Shown: positions 1 through 7,652 of the stretch, in pieces
Position numbering within the stretch: the first letter of the stretch is position 1
Layout: every line of letters starts with the position of its first letter
Assembly: GCF_023634025.1 (NCBI RefSeq)
Contig: NZ_JALJCW010000001.1
Coordinates: 967,501-1,031,500, forward strand
Direction of reading: 5' to 3'
Source: Hanstruepera flava
GTDB lineage: Bacteria; Bacteroidota; Bacteroidia; Flavobacteriales; Flavobacteriaceae
DNA length: 64,000 nt
Notes under the pieces: generated by a model
What the model was told of the DNA's origin: nothing
What the model saw: only the letters and a program-made list of their open reading frames with translations
Databases searched by the model: none
Made by a program: the position numbers and the translations under genes

Positions 1-821
1 CCAAAGATGTGCCTAGTATTACAACTGGTTTACGTGGTTTAAGCTATGTTGAAGTTGAAGTAACAGGGCCTAATCGTGATCTGCATTCCGGGTTGTATGG
101 AGGTGCTGTTGCCAATCCAATTAATGTGTTAACAAAAATGATTGCTTCGCTTCATGACGAAAACAATCATATTACCATTCCTGGTTTTTATGATAAGGTA
201 GAGGACCTATCTCAAGAAGAACGTGCCGAAATGGCCAAGGCACCTTTTTCATTAGAAGACTATAAGAAAGCACTCGATATAGATGCTGTTTATGGTGAAG
301 AAGGCTATACAACCAACGAACGTAATTCTATTAGACCAACATTAGACGTTAACGGAATTTGGGGTGGTTACATTGGTGAAGGTGCTAAAACCGTTATTGC
401 CAGTAAAGCGTATGCTAAAATATCTATGCGTTTAGTACCACATCAAGACTGGGAGGAAATAACCGAATTGTTCAAAACACATTTTGAGAGTATTGCTCCA
501 GCTGGCGTTAAAGTAAAAGTAACACCTCATCATGGTGGGCAAGGTTATGTAACACCAATTGATAGTATTGGTTACCAAGCAGCCAGTAAAGCCTATGAAG
601 AATCGTTTGGAAAAAAACCTATTCCGCAACGAAGTGGTGGCAGTATTCCTATTGTGGCCCTTTTTGAGCAGGAACTTAAAAGTAAAACCATTTTAATGGG
701 CTTTGGATTAGATAGTGATGCCATTCATTCGCCTAACGAACATTATGGCGTTTGGAATTATTTTAAAGGTATTGAAACCATTCCGCTGTTCTATAAATAT
801 TTTACAGAACTTTCTAAATAA
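1..821 (+). CDS. M20-family dipeptidase, C-terminal part (5' end outside window)
   Basis: Zinc metallopeptidase of the M20 / cytosolic dipeptidase type, expected to split dipeptides or short peptides in the cytoplasm. The frame is open from base 3 to the left edge, so the N-terminal metal-binding half is missing and about 272 residues remain; the GTG at base 9 is an internal Val codon. The visible part begins in the lid/dimerisation domain (GPNRDLHSG, with the conserved lid His) and returns to the catalytic domain with RSGGSIPIV and the C-terminal metal ligand in IHSPNEH. It stands alone on its strand: the next gene starts 138 bases later behind its own operators. The family is clear from sequence; the substrate is not. 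Confidence 0.9.
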   Translation, partial: KDVPSITTGLRGLSYVEVEVTGPNRDLHSGLYGGAVANPINVLTKMIASLHDENNHITIPGFYDKVEDLSQEERAEMAKAPFSLEDYKKALDIDAVYGEEGYTTNERNSIRPTLDVNGIWGGYIGEGAKTVIASKAYAKISMRLVPHQDWEEITELFKTHFESIAPAGVKVKVTPHHGGQGYVTPIDSIGYQAASKAYEESFGKKPIPQRSGGSIPIVALFEQELKSKTILMGFGLDSDAIHSPNEHYGVWNYFKGIETIPLFYKYFTELSK

Positions 822-845
822 ATTAGCGTATTCGATTTATAAATT

Positions 846-872
846 GTCATTCCGAGCTTGTCGAGGAATCTC
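846..872. repeat. REP-like palindromic intergenic element
   Basis: A 27-base element with imperfect inverted arms, ATTCCGAG on the left and a CGAGGAAT-type arm on the right, lies between the dipeptidase stop and the BlaI operators. From memory, sequences of the form GTCATTCCGAGC..GTCGAGGAATC are scattered between genes in many Flavobacteriaceae and behave like REP elements. Only one full copy is present in this window, so the repeat nature here rests on that recollection. Confidence 0.45.
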
Positions 873-894
873 TTGATAAAGATATTTTTTTAAC

Positions 895-956
895 TCTACA
901 TTTGTAGAATACAATTTTTTATTCTATGTTTGTAGAACATATTCTAAATTTGTAGA
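895..956 (+). promoter_or_regulatory. Triple BlaI-type operator and promoter of the first BlaI/M56 operon
   Basis: Three copies of a 14-base unit TCTA(C/T/A)(A/G)TTTGTAGA start at 895, 923 and 943; the first is a perfect palindrome (TCTACA TT TGTAGA) and all share the right arm TGTAGA. The TACA-nn-TGTA core matches the known BlaI/MecI operator type. Each unit also contains a Bacteroidota -7 element TAnnTTTG (897-904, 925-932, 945-952). The TTTG at 901-904 lies 20 bases before 925-932, the right distance for a -33 element, so the likely promoter runs from operator 1 into operator 2. Repressor binding would cover the polymerase site. The start codon follows at 960. Confidence 0.8.
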
Positions 957-959
957 GAA

Positions 960-1325
960 ATGCAATTATCAAAATCAGAAGAAGAGTTAATGAACCACCT
1001 GTGGAAACTGGAAAAAGCGTTTATGAAAGATTTATTAGATGCCTATCCAGAACCCAAACCAGCTCCTACTACAGTAGCCACACTTTTAAAGCGCATGGCA
1101 GACAAAGGGTTTATTGCCTATACAACCTTTGGGAAATCCCGTGAATACTATCCATTAGTTAAAAAGAAAACCTATTTCTCTAAACATGTAAACGGACTCA
1201 TTAAAGATTTTTTTAATGACAGTGCTTCGCAATTTGCATCGTTTTTTACCAAAGAAACCAATTTATCTAAAGCTGAATTGGAAGACTTAAAAAAACTGAT
1301 TGATAACGAAATTAAAAGCAGATAA
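960..1325 (+). CDS. BlaI/MecI/CopY-family transcriptional repressor
   Basis: A 121-residue winged-helix repressor, the usual length for the family in Flavobacteria. Residues 1-70 form the DNA-binding domain, with TTVATLLKRMADKG (37-50) as the recognition-helix region and the wing ending near REYYPLV; residues 71-121 form the dimerisation helices where family members are cut when the sensor is activated. It is expected to bind the three operators just upstream and to repress itself and the M56 gene that starts two bases after its stop. ATG at 960 is the only sensible start. A second BlaI/M56 pair lies at 19.7-21.7 kb, with different operators. The signal sensed is unknown; no beta-lactamase gene is nearby. 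Confidence 0.92.
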   Translation: MQLSKSEEELMNHLWKLEKAFMKDLLDAYPEPKPAPTTVATLLKRMADKGFIAYTTFGKSREYYPLVKKKTYFSKHVNGLIKDFFNDSASQFASFFTKETNLSKAELEDLKKLIDNEIKSR

Positions 1326-1327
1326 CT

Positions 1328-3703
1328 ATGATACTTTATATTCTAAAATTCAGTGCCTGCTTGGCTGTTTTTATGCTGTTCTACAAATTGTTTTTGGAAA
1401 AGGAGAGCTTCCATCAATTCAAACGTGGTTATTTGTTGGGAACTTTAATTGTATCCGTTATTATTCCTCTGATAACATTTACAACTTATGTTGAAGTTGC
1501 TCCTTTGGAAATGCCTGTTTACAATTCTGAAATAGCAACACCTCCTTATGTACCTGAACACATGTTTGAAGAGTCTGTAAACTATTGGCCTACAATTTTG
1601 TGGAGTATTTACGGTATTGGCGTTTTTGTTTTTACAATTCGCTTCGGCATGAACTTAAGCAGAATCGTTAGACGCATAAAACAAAATCCAAAATTCAAAG
1701 CCCAATCATTTATACATGTTTTATTACATGATTTGGTACACCCACATACGTTTCTAAACTATATCTTTTTTAATAAAACCAAATATGAAGCGCATGAAAT
1801 CCCTGAAGAAGTCTTACTTCACGAAGAAACCCACGCGAGGGAAAAACATGCTTTAGATATCTTGTTTATTGAGGTATTTCAAATTATTTTTTGGTTTAAT
1901 CCGCTACTCTATTTTATTAAAAAGGACATCAAACTCAACCATGAATTTTTAGCTGACCAAGCTGTTATCAACCATGGCTTTGAGCTTAAAAATTATCAAA
2001 ACACTTTACTGGCATTCTCATCAAATGCCCAAGAACTACAATTGGCAAATGCCATTAATTATTCATCAATCAAAAAACGTTTTACAGTTATGAAAACACA
2101 CACATCAAAACACATTATTTGGGTTAGGAGTTTAATCTTACTGCCCTTACTCGCGCTATTAGTTTATAGTTTTAGCACCAACAAGATTGTTGAAAAACAC
2201 ATAGGTTATAAATCTGTAGAAGCAAGCCATACGGCTCGAAGTATTGATATTGATGTTCTTGAAAATGGAACATTTAAAATAGATGGCAGCAGCGCCACTA
2301 AAGAAACTTTTATGTCTACTATTAATCAAATACATCAGGACATATCTCATGAAGAACGCAATCAAATAATTAATGTTCATGTCAATAATGGTAAACCCGT
2401 TTCAGATGAAGACGTTTGGTTTATATACAACTCCTTCATTAAATATGGATTTCATCGAATTGTGACTTATAATCAGGAAATCATTCGTGAAAAAGGCAAC
2501 ACACCTTTTGCTATTATAAAAAATGATGAAAAACAAACAAAAATCCCTAAATTAGAATTAGAACAAAACCCTCTAAAACTCGTTCTTAATGGCAAACAAA
2601 CCTCATTAGAAAATTTAAAAGATGATTTTAATAAAATAACGGGAGGACAGAAATCTAATTTAAATATTATCTCTAAAGGTGAAGATATAGATTATGAAAT
2701 ACTTAAAGAAATACTATTTGAATTAAAAGGTAATTTGAAAGATGCCAAATTATCTGATGGCATTATTCATGACTCAAATAAATATGAACTTGTTAAGAAT
2801 GATAATGGCACGAGTTCTATTAAATCTATAGGCTACAAAGAAGCAAACACAAATAATCAAACCAATCCACTACCAAAAATTTATGGCCGTGTTTGTGATG
2901 GCTGCGAGATAAGTCTTACAAAAGAAGATATAGAAAACTTAACCATTGAAACCAACACCAAAGAACCCATAGCTTCCTTTAAAATCAAATTTGCTGGTAA
3001 ACCTACTGTTAGTGTAACAGGTAACAAATTAAATGCAACAGCAATTAAACATTTAAACAATTCTAAAAACGGAGATTATATTCAATTATTTAATTTAAAA
3101 ACACCAACTACTCGAATCAAACCACCTGTAATTATTAAACTAATTGATAAAAGTGAAGTGCCACCACCTCCACCACCACCTATTTCTGCCAATGCAACGC
3201 CAGAACAAAAAGACTTATATAAAAAAGCACATGAGGAATATTATAAAAAATATAAAGTTGTTAATGGTATGGTGGTCAAAAAAGAAAATTATTTAAATAT
3301 TGAAAGAGATATAAAGGAACCTAAAATGGTTGTTGCTAAAGCTCCTGAAAAGCAGGTTCCACCTCCACCACCACCTCCAATTCCAGCTGATGCAACACCA
3401 GAACAAAAAGAAAAATATCAAAAAGTTAATGAGGAATACTATAAAAAGTATAAAGTTGAAAACGGTAAGGTTAGCAAGAGAAAACCATTACCGCCTAAAC
3501 CACCAAAATCTCCTCTTGACCATGTTATAGAAATGGCAAAGAAAAATGCCACTTTTTATTTAGAAGGAAAAGAAATCAGTTCAGACAAAGCCATAGAAAT
3601 TTTAAAAGTTAACAAGAGTATGAACATTTCAACCAAAAACTCAAGTTCTAAAAACCCAAAAGTCTATTTATCTAAAGAACCCATTACTATCAAAGAGAAA
3701 TAG
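1328..3703 (+). CDS. BlaR1-like M56 metallopeptidase sensor with long composite C-terminal tail
   Basis: A 791-residue inner-membrane zinc peptidase expected to cleave the BlaI-like repressor encoded just upstream. Membrane helices lie near 1-20, 35-53, 88-105, 180-197 and 265-282. The M56 active site is HEETH at 165-169 with E206 in NHEFLAD as third ligand. Residues 283-791 contain no penicillin-binding motif. By eye, 300-390 and 415-490 resemble ExbD/TolR periplasmic domains (for example IINVHVNNGKPVSDED), 516-596 resembles the GldM C-terminal domain (GKPTVSVTGNKLNA), and two near-copies of a 45-residue unit each begin with seven prolines (612-618 and 678-684), followed by TPEQK and EEYYKKYKV. 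The tail assignments are inference; the peptidase is clear. Confidence 0.88.
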   Translation: MILYILKFSACLAVFMLFYKLFLEKESFHQFKRGYLLGTLIVSVIIPLITFTTYVEVAPLEMPVYNSEIATPPYVPEHMFEESVNYWPTILWSIYGIGVFVFTIRFGMNLSRIVRRIKQNPKFKAQSFIHVLLHDLVHPHTFLNYIFFNKTKYEAHEIPEEVLLHEETHAREKHALDILFIEVFQIIFWFNPLLYFIKKDIKLNHEFLADQAVINHGFELKNYQNTLLAFSSNAQELQLANAINYSSIKKRFTVMKTHTSKHIIWVRSLILLPLLALLVYSFSTNKIVEKHIGYKSVEASHTARSIDIDVLENGTFKIDGSSATKETFMSTINQIHQDISHEERNQIINVHVNNGKPVSDEDVWFIYNSFIKYGFHRIVTYNQEIIREKGNTPFAIIKNDEKQTKIPKLELEQNPLKLVLNGKQTSLENLKDDFNKITGGQKSNLNIISKGEDIDYEILKEILFELKGNLKDAKLSDGIIHDSNKYELVKNDNGTSSIKSIGYKEANTNNQTNPLPKIYGRVCDGCEISLTKEDIENLTIETNTKEPIASFKIKFAGKPTVSVTGNKLNATAIKHLNNSKNGDYIQLFNLKTPTTRIKPPVIIKLIDKSEVPPPPPPPISANATPEQKDLYKKAHEEYYKKYKVVNGMVVKKENYLNIERDIKEPKMVVAKAPEKQVPPPPPPPIPADATPEQKEKYQKVNEEYYKKYKVENGKVSKRKPLPPKPPKSPLDHVIEMAKKNATFYLEGKEISSDKAIEILKVNKSMNISTKNSSSKNPKVYLSKEPITIKEK

Positions 3704-3726
3704 TTGATAAAACCCTTAAAATGTTA

Positions 3727-3752
3727 AAGCCTCGAAATATCGAGGCTTTTTT
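3727..3752 (+). terminator. Rho-independent terminator of the first BlaI/M56 operon
   Basis: Eight-base-pair stem AAGCCTCG / CGAGGCTT with a six-base loop (3735-3740), followed by a run of T, 24 bases after the stop of the M56 gene. Confidence 0.85.
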
Positions 3753-3833
3753 GTAACATTTCAACACTTTTTACGTTCTAATAGTCAATCAACCTGGCCT
3801 TTGTATAATTTAAAGGCAAAAATATCATCAATC

Positions 3834-4934
3834 ATGTTAAAGCAATTTTTTATTATTTGTTCGGGTTCTGATACCGATACTTTGGACAACTGTTCCATTG
3901 GCGAACAAAACAAATACGCCGGCATAGGTGCTACTGTGTTTTTTACTGCTGTCATGGCATTTATAGCAGCTAGCTATGCACTTTATACTGTTTTCGATAA
4001 TCTTTTGGCCGCTATCGTTTTTGGATTTGTTTGGGGCTTGCTCATTTTTAATCTCGATCGGTTTATTGTTTCAACCATTAAAAAGCGAAATAATGTCCTT
4101 GATGAGCTAATTCAAGCTTCACCTCGAATTATTTTAGCCATTATTATTGCCGTGGTTATTTCAAAACCTTTGGAACTCAAAATATTTGAAAAGGAAATCA
4201 ATCAGGTGTTGCTTACCGAAAAAAACCAAATGACATTGGATAACAAAACCGAATTGGCCAAACAATTCGATCCTGGAGTAGCTGCTTTAGAAAATGATAT
4301 TCTTTCACTTCAGCAACAAATTGAAACTAAAGAAGCTGAAGTAAACGCGCTTTACGACACGTACATTTCTGAAGCCGAAGGCACAGCTGGAACAAAGCTT
4401 TTAGGAAAAGGCCCTGTTTATAAAGAGAAACGTGAAAAGCATGATGCAGCTTTAGCTGAACTCAATCAGTTAAAAGCCGATAACAAACAAAAAATTGAAC
4501 AAGCTGAAACACAAATCGCCCAATTAAAAACCGATTATAATGCTCAGGTTTTCAATACACAACCTATTATTGATGGTTTTGATGGTTTAATGGCACGTGT
4601 TAATGCTTTAGGCAAATTACCCTGGTTACCATCGTTTTTTATTTTCTTGTTATTCCTTGCTATTGAAACGTCTCCCATTTTTGCTAAGCTTTTGTCACCT
4701 AAAGGTGAATACGACTATAAATTGGAAGATGCTGAAACAGCTGTAAAAACTTGGGTTGAGCAAAAGGTTAATGAGCGTGATATCCTGCTTAAAACGGACA
4801 TGGCTATCAATAATAAAATCTATAATGATATTGCAGAAGAAGATGAGTTATATACCTACAAGCGTAAGAAAGCTCGTGAACTCATGCAGTTGCAAGCTGA
4901 CGCCTTTTTCAAACATCAAAAAAATGCGCTTTAA
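3834..4934 (+). CDS. DUF4407 domain membrane protein
   Basis: A 366-residue protein of the DUF4407 family; function unknown. The start at ATG 3834 gives MLKQFFIICSGSD, the usual beginning of the family; the upstream in-frame TTG at 3801 lies in a promoter-like TATAATTT stretch and is rejected. Two membrane helices come early (AVMAFIAASYALYTVF and AAIVFGFVWGLLIF), then the conserved NLDRFIVST, a third helix (IILAIIIAVVIS), a long charged coiled coil in the middle rich in Q, E and K, a fourth helix near SFFIFLLFLAIE and a cytoplasmic tail. The layout suggests a membrane protein with an extended helical domain. It is convergent with the STAS gene, with only two bases between stops. Confidence 0.85.
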   Translation: MLKQFFIICSGSDTDTLDNCSIGEQNKYAGIGATVFFTAVMAFIAASYALYTVFDNLLAAIVFGFVWGLLIFNLDRFIVSTIKKRNNVLDELIQASPRIILAIIIAVVISKPLELKIFEKEINQVLLTEKNQMTLDNKTELAKQFDPGVAALENDILSLQQQIETKEAEVNALYDTYISEAEGTAGTKLLGKGPVYKEKREKHDAALAELNQLKADNKQKIEQAETQIAQLKTDYNAQVFNTQPIIDGFDGLMARVNALGKLPWLPSFFIFLLFLAIETSPIFAKLLSPKGEYDYKLEDAETAVKTWVEQKVNERDILLKTDMAINNKIYNDIAEEDELYTYKRKKARELMQLQADAFFKHQKNAL

Positions 4935-4936
4935 TT

Positions 4937-5215
4937 TTAAGCAGCATCATTAGACTTAAAATGATTATATAAGTCTTTACAACCAAATCCAACAATTGAT
5001 AGTTGCTTATGTTTTGTTATCGATTCGTTATGCAATTTAGCCAAAGCCATAACGCCATATTTATCGATACTCTCTAAATCTTCAATACTGATAGTTATAG
5101 ATTGTAGACGTTCGAAAACATGTTCAAATTCACTTTGAAATAAGTCAATTGATGACTTGTTAAGATTTCCCTTAATGTTAAAAAAGTTGTTGTAGTGTGT
5201 AATTTTCAAATCCAT
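4937..5215 (-). CDS. Small STAS-domain protein
   Basis: A 92-residue single-domain STAS protein of the anti-sigma-factor-antagonist type. The ISIEDLESIDKYGVMALAKLH stretch fits the STAS helix that usually carries a phosphorylatable Ser or Thr; here the corresponding spot after Asp reads K-Y-G, so phosphorylation control is doubtful. ATG at 5215 is preferred over the GTG two codons upstream. No anti-sigma factor, phosphatase or sigma gene is next to it; DUF4407 lies convergent and the hydroxyproline operon ends 180 bases away. The partner cannot be named. Confidence 0.7.
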   Translation of the reverse strand: MDLKITHYNNFFNIKGNLNKSSIDLFQSEFEHVFERLQSITISIEDLESIDKYGVMALAKLHNESITKHKQLSIVGFGCKDLYNHFKSNDAA

Positions 5216-5394
5216 AAGCACTTGGTTTAAATAATATTCAATAAAAAAAGGTGCTATTAATCGTGAGGGAATGATATAAATATATTACTGAAACCGAATA
5301 TATTACCATCTAATCGATATACTGTTAAAGTATTAGACAATTGAAGAAAGCATGTCCAAATAATCGATAAAAAACACGCTCAAAACACTAGTTG

Positions 5395-6642
5395 TCAAAA
5401 TTTTCTGTCTGGATTAAGAGGCTCTAGATTAAGAGATGCTTTTTGTTCAGAAATTATTTCTGAAACCAAAGTTCCAGTAGCAGTTGCCATACTCCAACCC
5501 ATCATGGCATGACCTGTTGCTATGGTTAGATTTTTACATTTTGAAGATTTTCCTATGTATGGTAATCCATCGGGAGAAACAGGACGTAAACCTGAAGCAG
5601 CCTTGTCCTTTTCTTCATCTGAAATATGGATGTCAGGCAGATAATTACTAACCGCTTTAGCTATGGCTTCAACACGAACAGGATTAATATTATTGTTTAT
5701 GCCAGCTATCTCCATGGTTCCTGCAAATCTGGTAAAGCCATTCATAGGTGTAACGGCTACTTTAGCTTCGGCTAATATGGCTGGGTGCAAAACACCAGTT
5801 TCTATAAACGTGTTTATGCGGTAACCCTTCCCTGCCTGCAATAACAGATGCAAACCTAATTTTTTACTTAAGATAGGACTCCATGACCCAGCTGCTAAAA
5901 CATACTCGTCTGCTTTCAGTTTTTGCTTATCAGTTATTACTGATATAATTTTATCATTCCTAACCTCTAAATCTTGTACGCTTTCATTTTGTAAAATGAT
6001 TACATCATTTTTTAACAACCAAGACTTCATCTCACTCATAAACTCATGAGGTGTAGAGTGTGAGTCACATTTGTAATAAGTAGCTCCTAAAGCATTTATT
6101 TTTGTGTTAGGCTCTAATGTTTTCAATTCAGATAAACTAATCTCACGAGCATCCAAGCCTTCCGATTTGGCTAGTTCAGCAGTTTTAACTTCTTCTTCGA
6201 GCATCTTTTGAGTTTGACAAAGCATAAGCAATCCTTTTTTTTCTAAATGAAAACTGAAATGATTATCTTGTTTGATATCGTCATAAAGTTCTTGAGACAA
6301 CAAGGTTAGTCCTTTTATTATAGGAATTGCTTTTTCAACATGTTTTGGATTGCAGGAGTTATTGAAAGCTCTAGTCCATTGTAAAAACTCTTTATCCAAT
6401 CTAGGTTTTATGTAAAGCGGACTAGAAGGATTGAACATCCACTTGATTCCCTTCTTCATAACACCTGGCGCCGAAAGCGGAATGATATGACTAGGTGATA
6501 AGTAACCTGCGTTATCATAGGATGCTCCTGAATCCATATTGGATTGGTCAATTACCGTAACATGGTGTCCTGATTTTTTCAGGTAATACGCCGAACACAA
6601 CCCTATAACACCGCCTCCAATTATAATGACTTTCTTTCCCAT
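5395..6642 (-). CDS. FAD-dependent D-hydroxyproline dehydrogenase (DadA/DAO family)
   Basis: A 415-residue flavoprotein of the glycine oxidase / D-amino-acid dehydrogenase family. The dinucleotide-binding motif is GGGVIG at 9-14; the C-terminal part has the family's GLRPVSPDGLPYIG and ATGHAMMGWSMA stretches that close over the flavin. Given the neighbours, the substrate should be cis-4-hydroxy-D-proline made by the epimerase, oxidised to 1-pyrroline-4-hydroxy-2-carboxylate, with electrons passed to the respiratory chain. It is the last gene of the operon, one base after the epimerase stop. D-proline or other D-amino acids are possible alternative substrates, but the pathway context favours hydroxyproline. 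Confidence 0.88.
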   Translation of the reverse strand: MGKKVIIIGGGVIGLCSAYYLKKSGHHVTVIDQSNMDSGASYDNAGYLSPSHIIPLSAPGVMKKGIKWMFNPSSPLYIKPRLDKEFLQWTRAFNNSCNPKHVEKAIPIIKGLTLLSQELYDDIKQDNHFSFHLEKKGLLMLCQTQKMLEEEVKTAELAKSEGLDAREISLSELKTLEPNTKINALGATYYKCDSHSTPHEFMSEMKSWLLKNDVIILQNESVQDLEVRNDKIISVITDKQKLKADEYVLAAGSWSPILSKKLGLHLLLQAGKGYRINTFIETGVLHPAILAEAKVAVTPMNGFTRFAGTMEIAGINNNINPVRVEAIAKAVSNYLPDIHISDEEKDKAASGLRPVSPDGLPYIGKSSKCKNLTIATGHAMMGWSMATATGTLVSEIISEQKASLNLEPLNPDRKF

Positions 6643-6643
6643 A

Positions 6644-7651
6644 TTAAATGACTTGAAATCCTAAAGCGTAAGGATCATCTTCTGTATCGATAGTTATTGT
6701 GTTATGTCCATAAATTTTTGCCCAACCTTTTATACTCGGAATGATAGCTTTCTTCTCAACAATTTTGGTTTCTACTTCAACTCGACCAATGAACTTACTT
6801 CCGATAAAGCTCTCATGTATGAAATCCTCACCAATTTTCAACTTTCCTTTGGCATATAATTGTGCCATTCGCGCTGAAGTACCTGTACCACAAGGGCTTC
6901 TATCTATGGCTTTATCACCATAAAAAACGGCATTTCTACCTGAAGATTTTAAATCTATTGGTGTTCCTGTCCATAGTAAATGTGAAACATCTCGTATGGT
7001 TTCATCTTCGGGATGCACAAACTGATTTGGATATTTACTATTAATTCGATCCCTCAAAATTTGAGAGTACTGTATGATTTTTGAAGCTGAAAAATCTTGA
7101 ATTCCTAAAAAATTGGGTTGTGGATCTACAATAGCATAAAAATTACCACCATAAGCCACATCAAATATAAGCTCACCCAATTCTGGGCAATCAACGGTTA
7201 AATTTTCAGCAGCCAAAAAACTTTTAACATTGGTTAATTTTACCCAATTTACTTTCCCTTCGGTTTCCTGGTATTCAATTTCCACCAAACCCGCAGGAGC
7301 TTCCATTTTAATTTTTCCTGGTGTTTTAGGTTTCACCAATCTTTCTTCAATAGCAACTGTAATCGTTCCTATTGTTCCATGACCACACATGGGCAAACAA
7401 CCAGATGTTTCAACAAACAATATGGCAAAATCGTTTTCAGGATTATGAGGCGGAAATAACATACTACCGCTCATCATATCATGCCCACGAGGCTCAAACA
7501 TCAACCCTTTTCTTATCCAGTCATATTCTTTAAGAAAATGCTGACGTTTTTCACTCATGTTGTTACCCACAAGTTTTGGAATACCTTTAGTAATTACCCT
7601 TACAGGGTTTCCGCAAGTATGCGCATCAATACAGACAAAAGTCCCTTTCAT
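6644..7651 (-). CDS. 4-hydroxyproline 2-epimerase (proline racemase family)
   Basis: A 335-residue cofactor-independent racemase/epimerase that converts trans-4-hydroxy-L-proline to cis-4-hydroxy-D-proline. Both catalytic cysteines are present: C89 in MCGHGT and C254 in SPCGTGT. That Cys/Cys pair fits epimerases or racemases; the related trans-3-hydroxyproline dehydratases carry Thr at the second position. The other operon genes cover the following three steps, which makes 4-hydroxyproline more likely than proline as substrate. It lies between the semialdehyde dehydrogenase and the flavin dehydrogenase, with 1-base gaps on each side, so translation is probably coupled. Confidence 0.9.
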   Translation of the reverse strand: MKGTFVCIDAHTCGNPVRVITKGIPKLVGNNMSEKRQHFLKEYDWIRKGLMFEPRGHDMMSGSMLFPPHNPENDFAILFVETSGCLPMCGHGTIGTITVAIEERLVKPKTPGKIKMEAPAGLVEIEYQETEGKVNWVKLTNVKSFLAAENLTVDCPELGELIFDVAYGGNFYAIVDPQPNFLGIQDFSASKIIQYSQILRDRINSKYPNQFVHPEDETIRDVSHLLWTGTPIDLKSSGRNAVFYGDKAIDRSPCGTGTSARMAQLYAKGKLKIGEDFIHESFIGSKFIGRVEVETKIVEKKAIIPSIKGWAKIYGHNTITIDTEDDPYALGFQVI

Positions 7652-7652
7652 G

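Noticed and set aside
3161-3382. Possible microsatellite or CRISPR-like repeat in the CCACCT-rich stretches
   Set aside because: The repeats are in frame and encode two polyproline segments of the M56 protein; there are only two copies and no spacers.
960-3703. A beta-lactam resistance operon
   Set aside because: BlaI/BlaR1-like proteins are present, but there is no beta-lactamase gene and no penicillin-binding domain in the sensor, so a resistance role is not supported.
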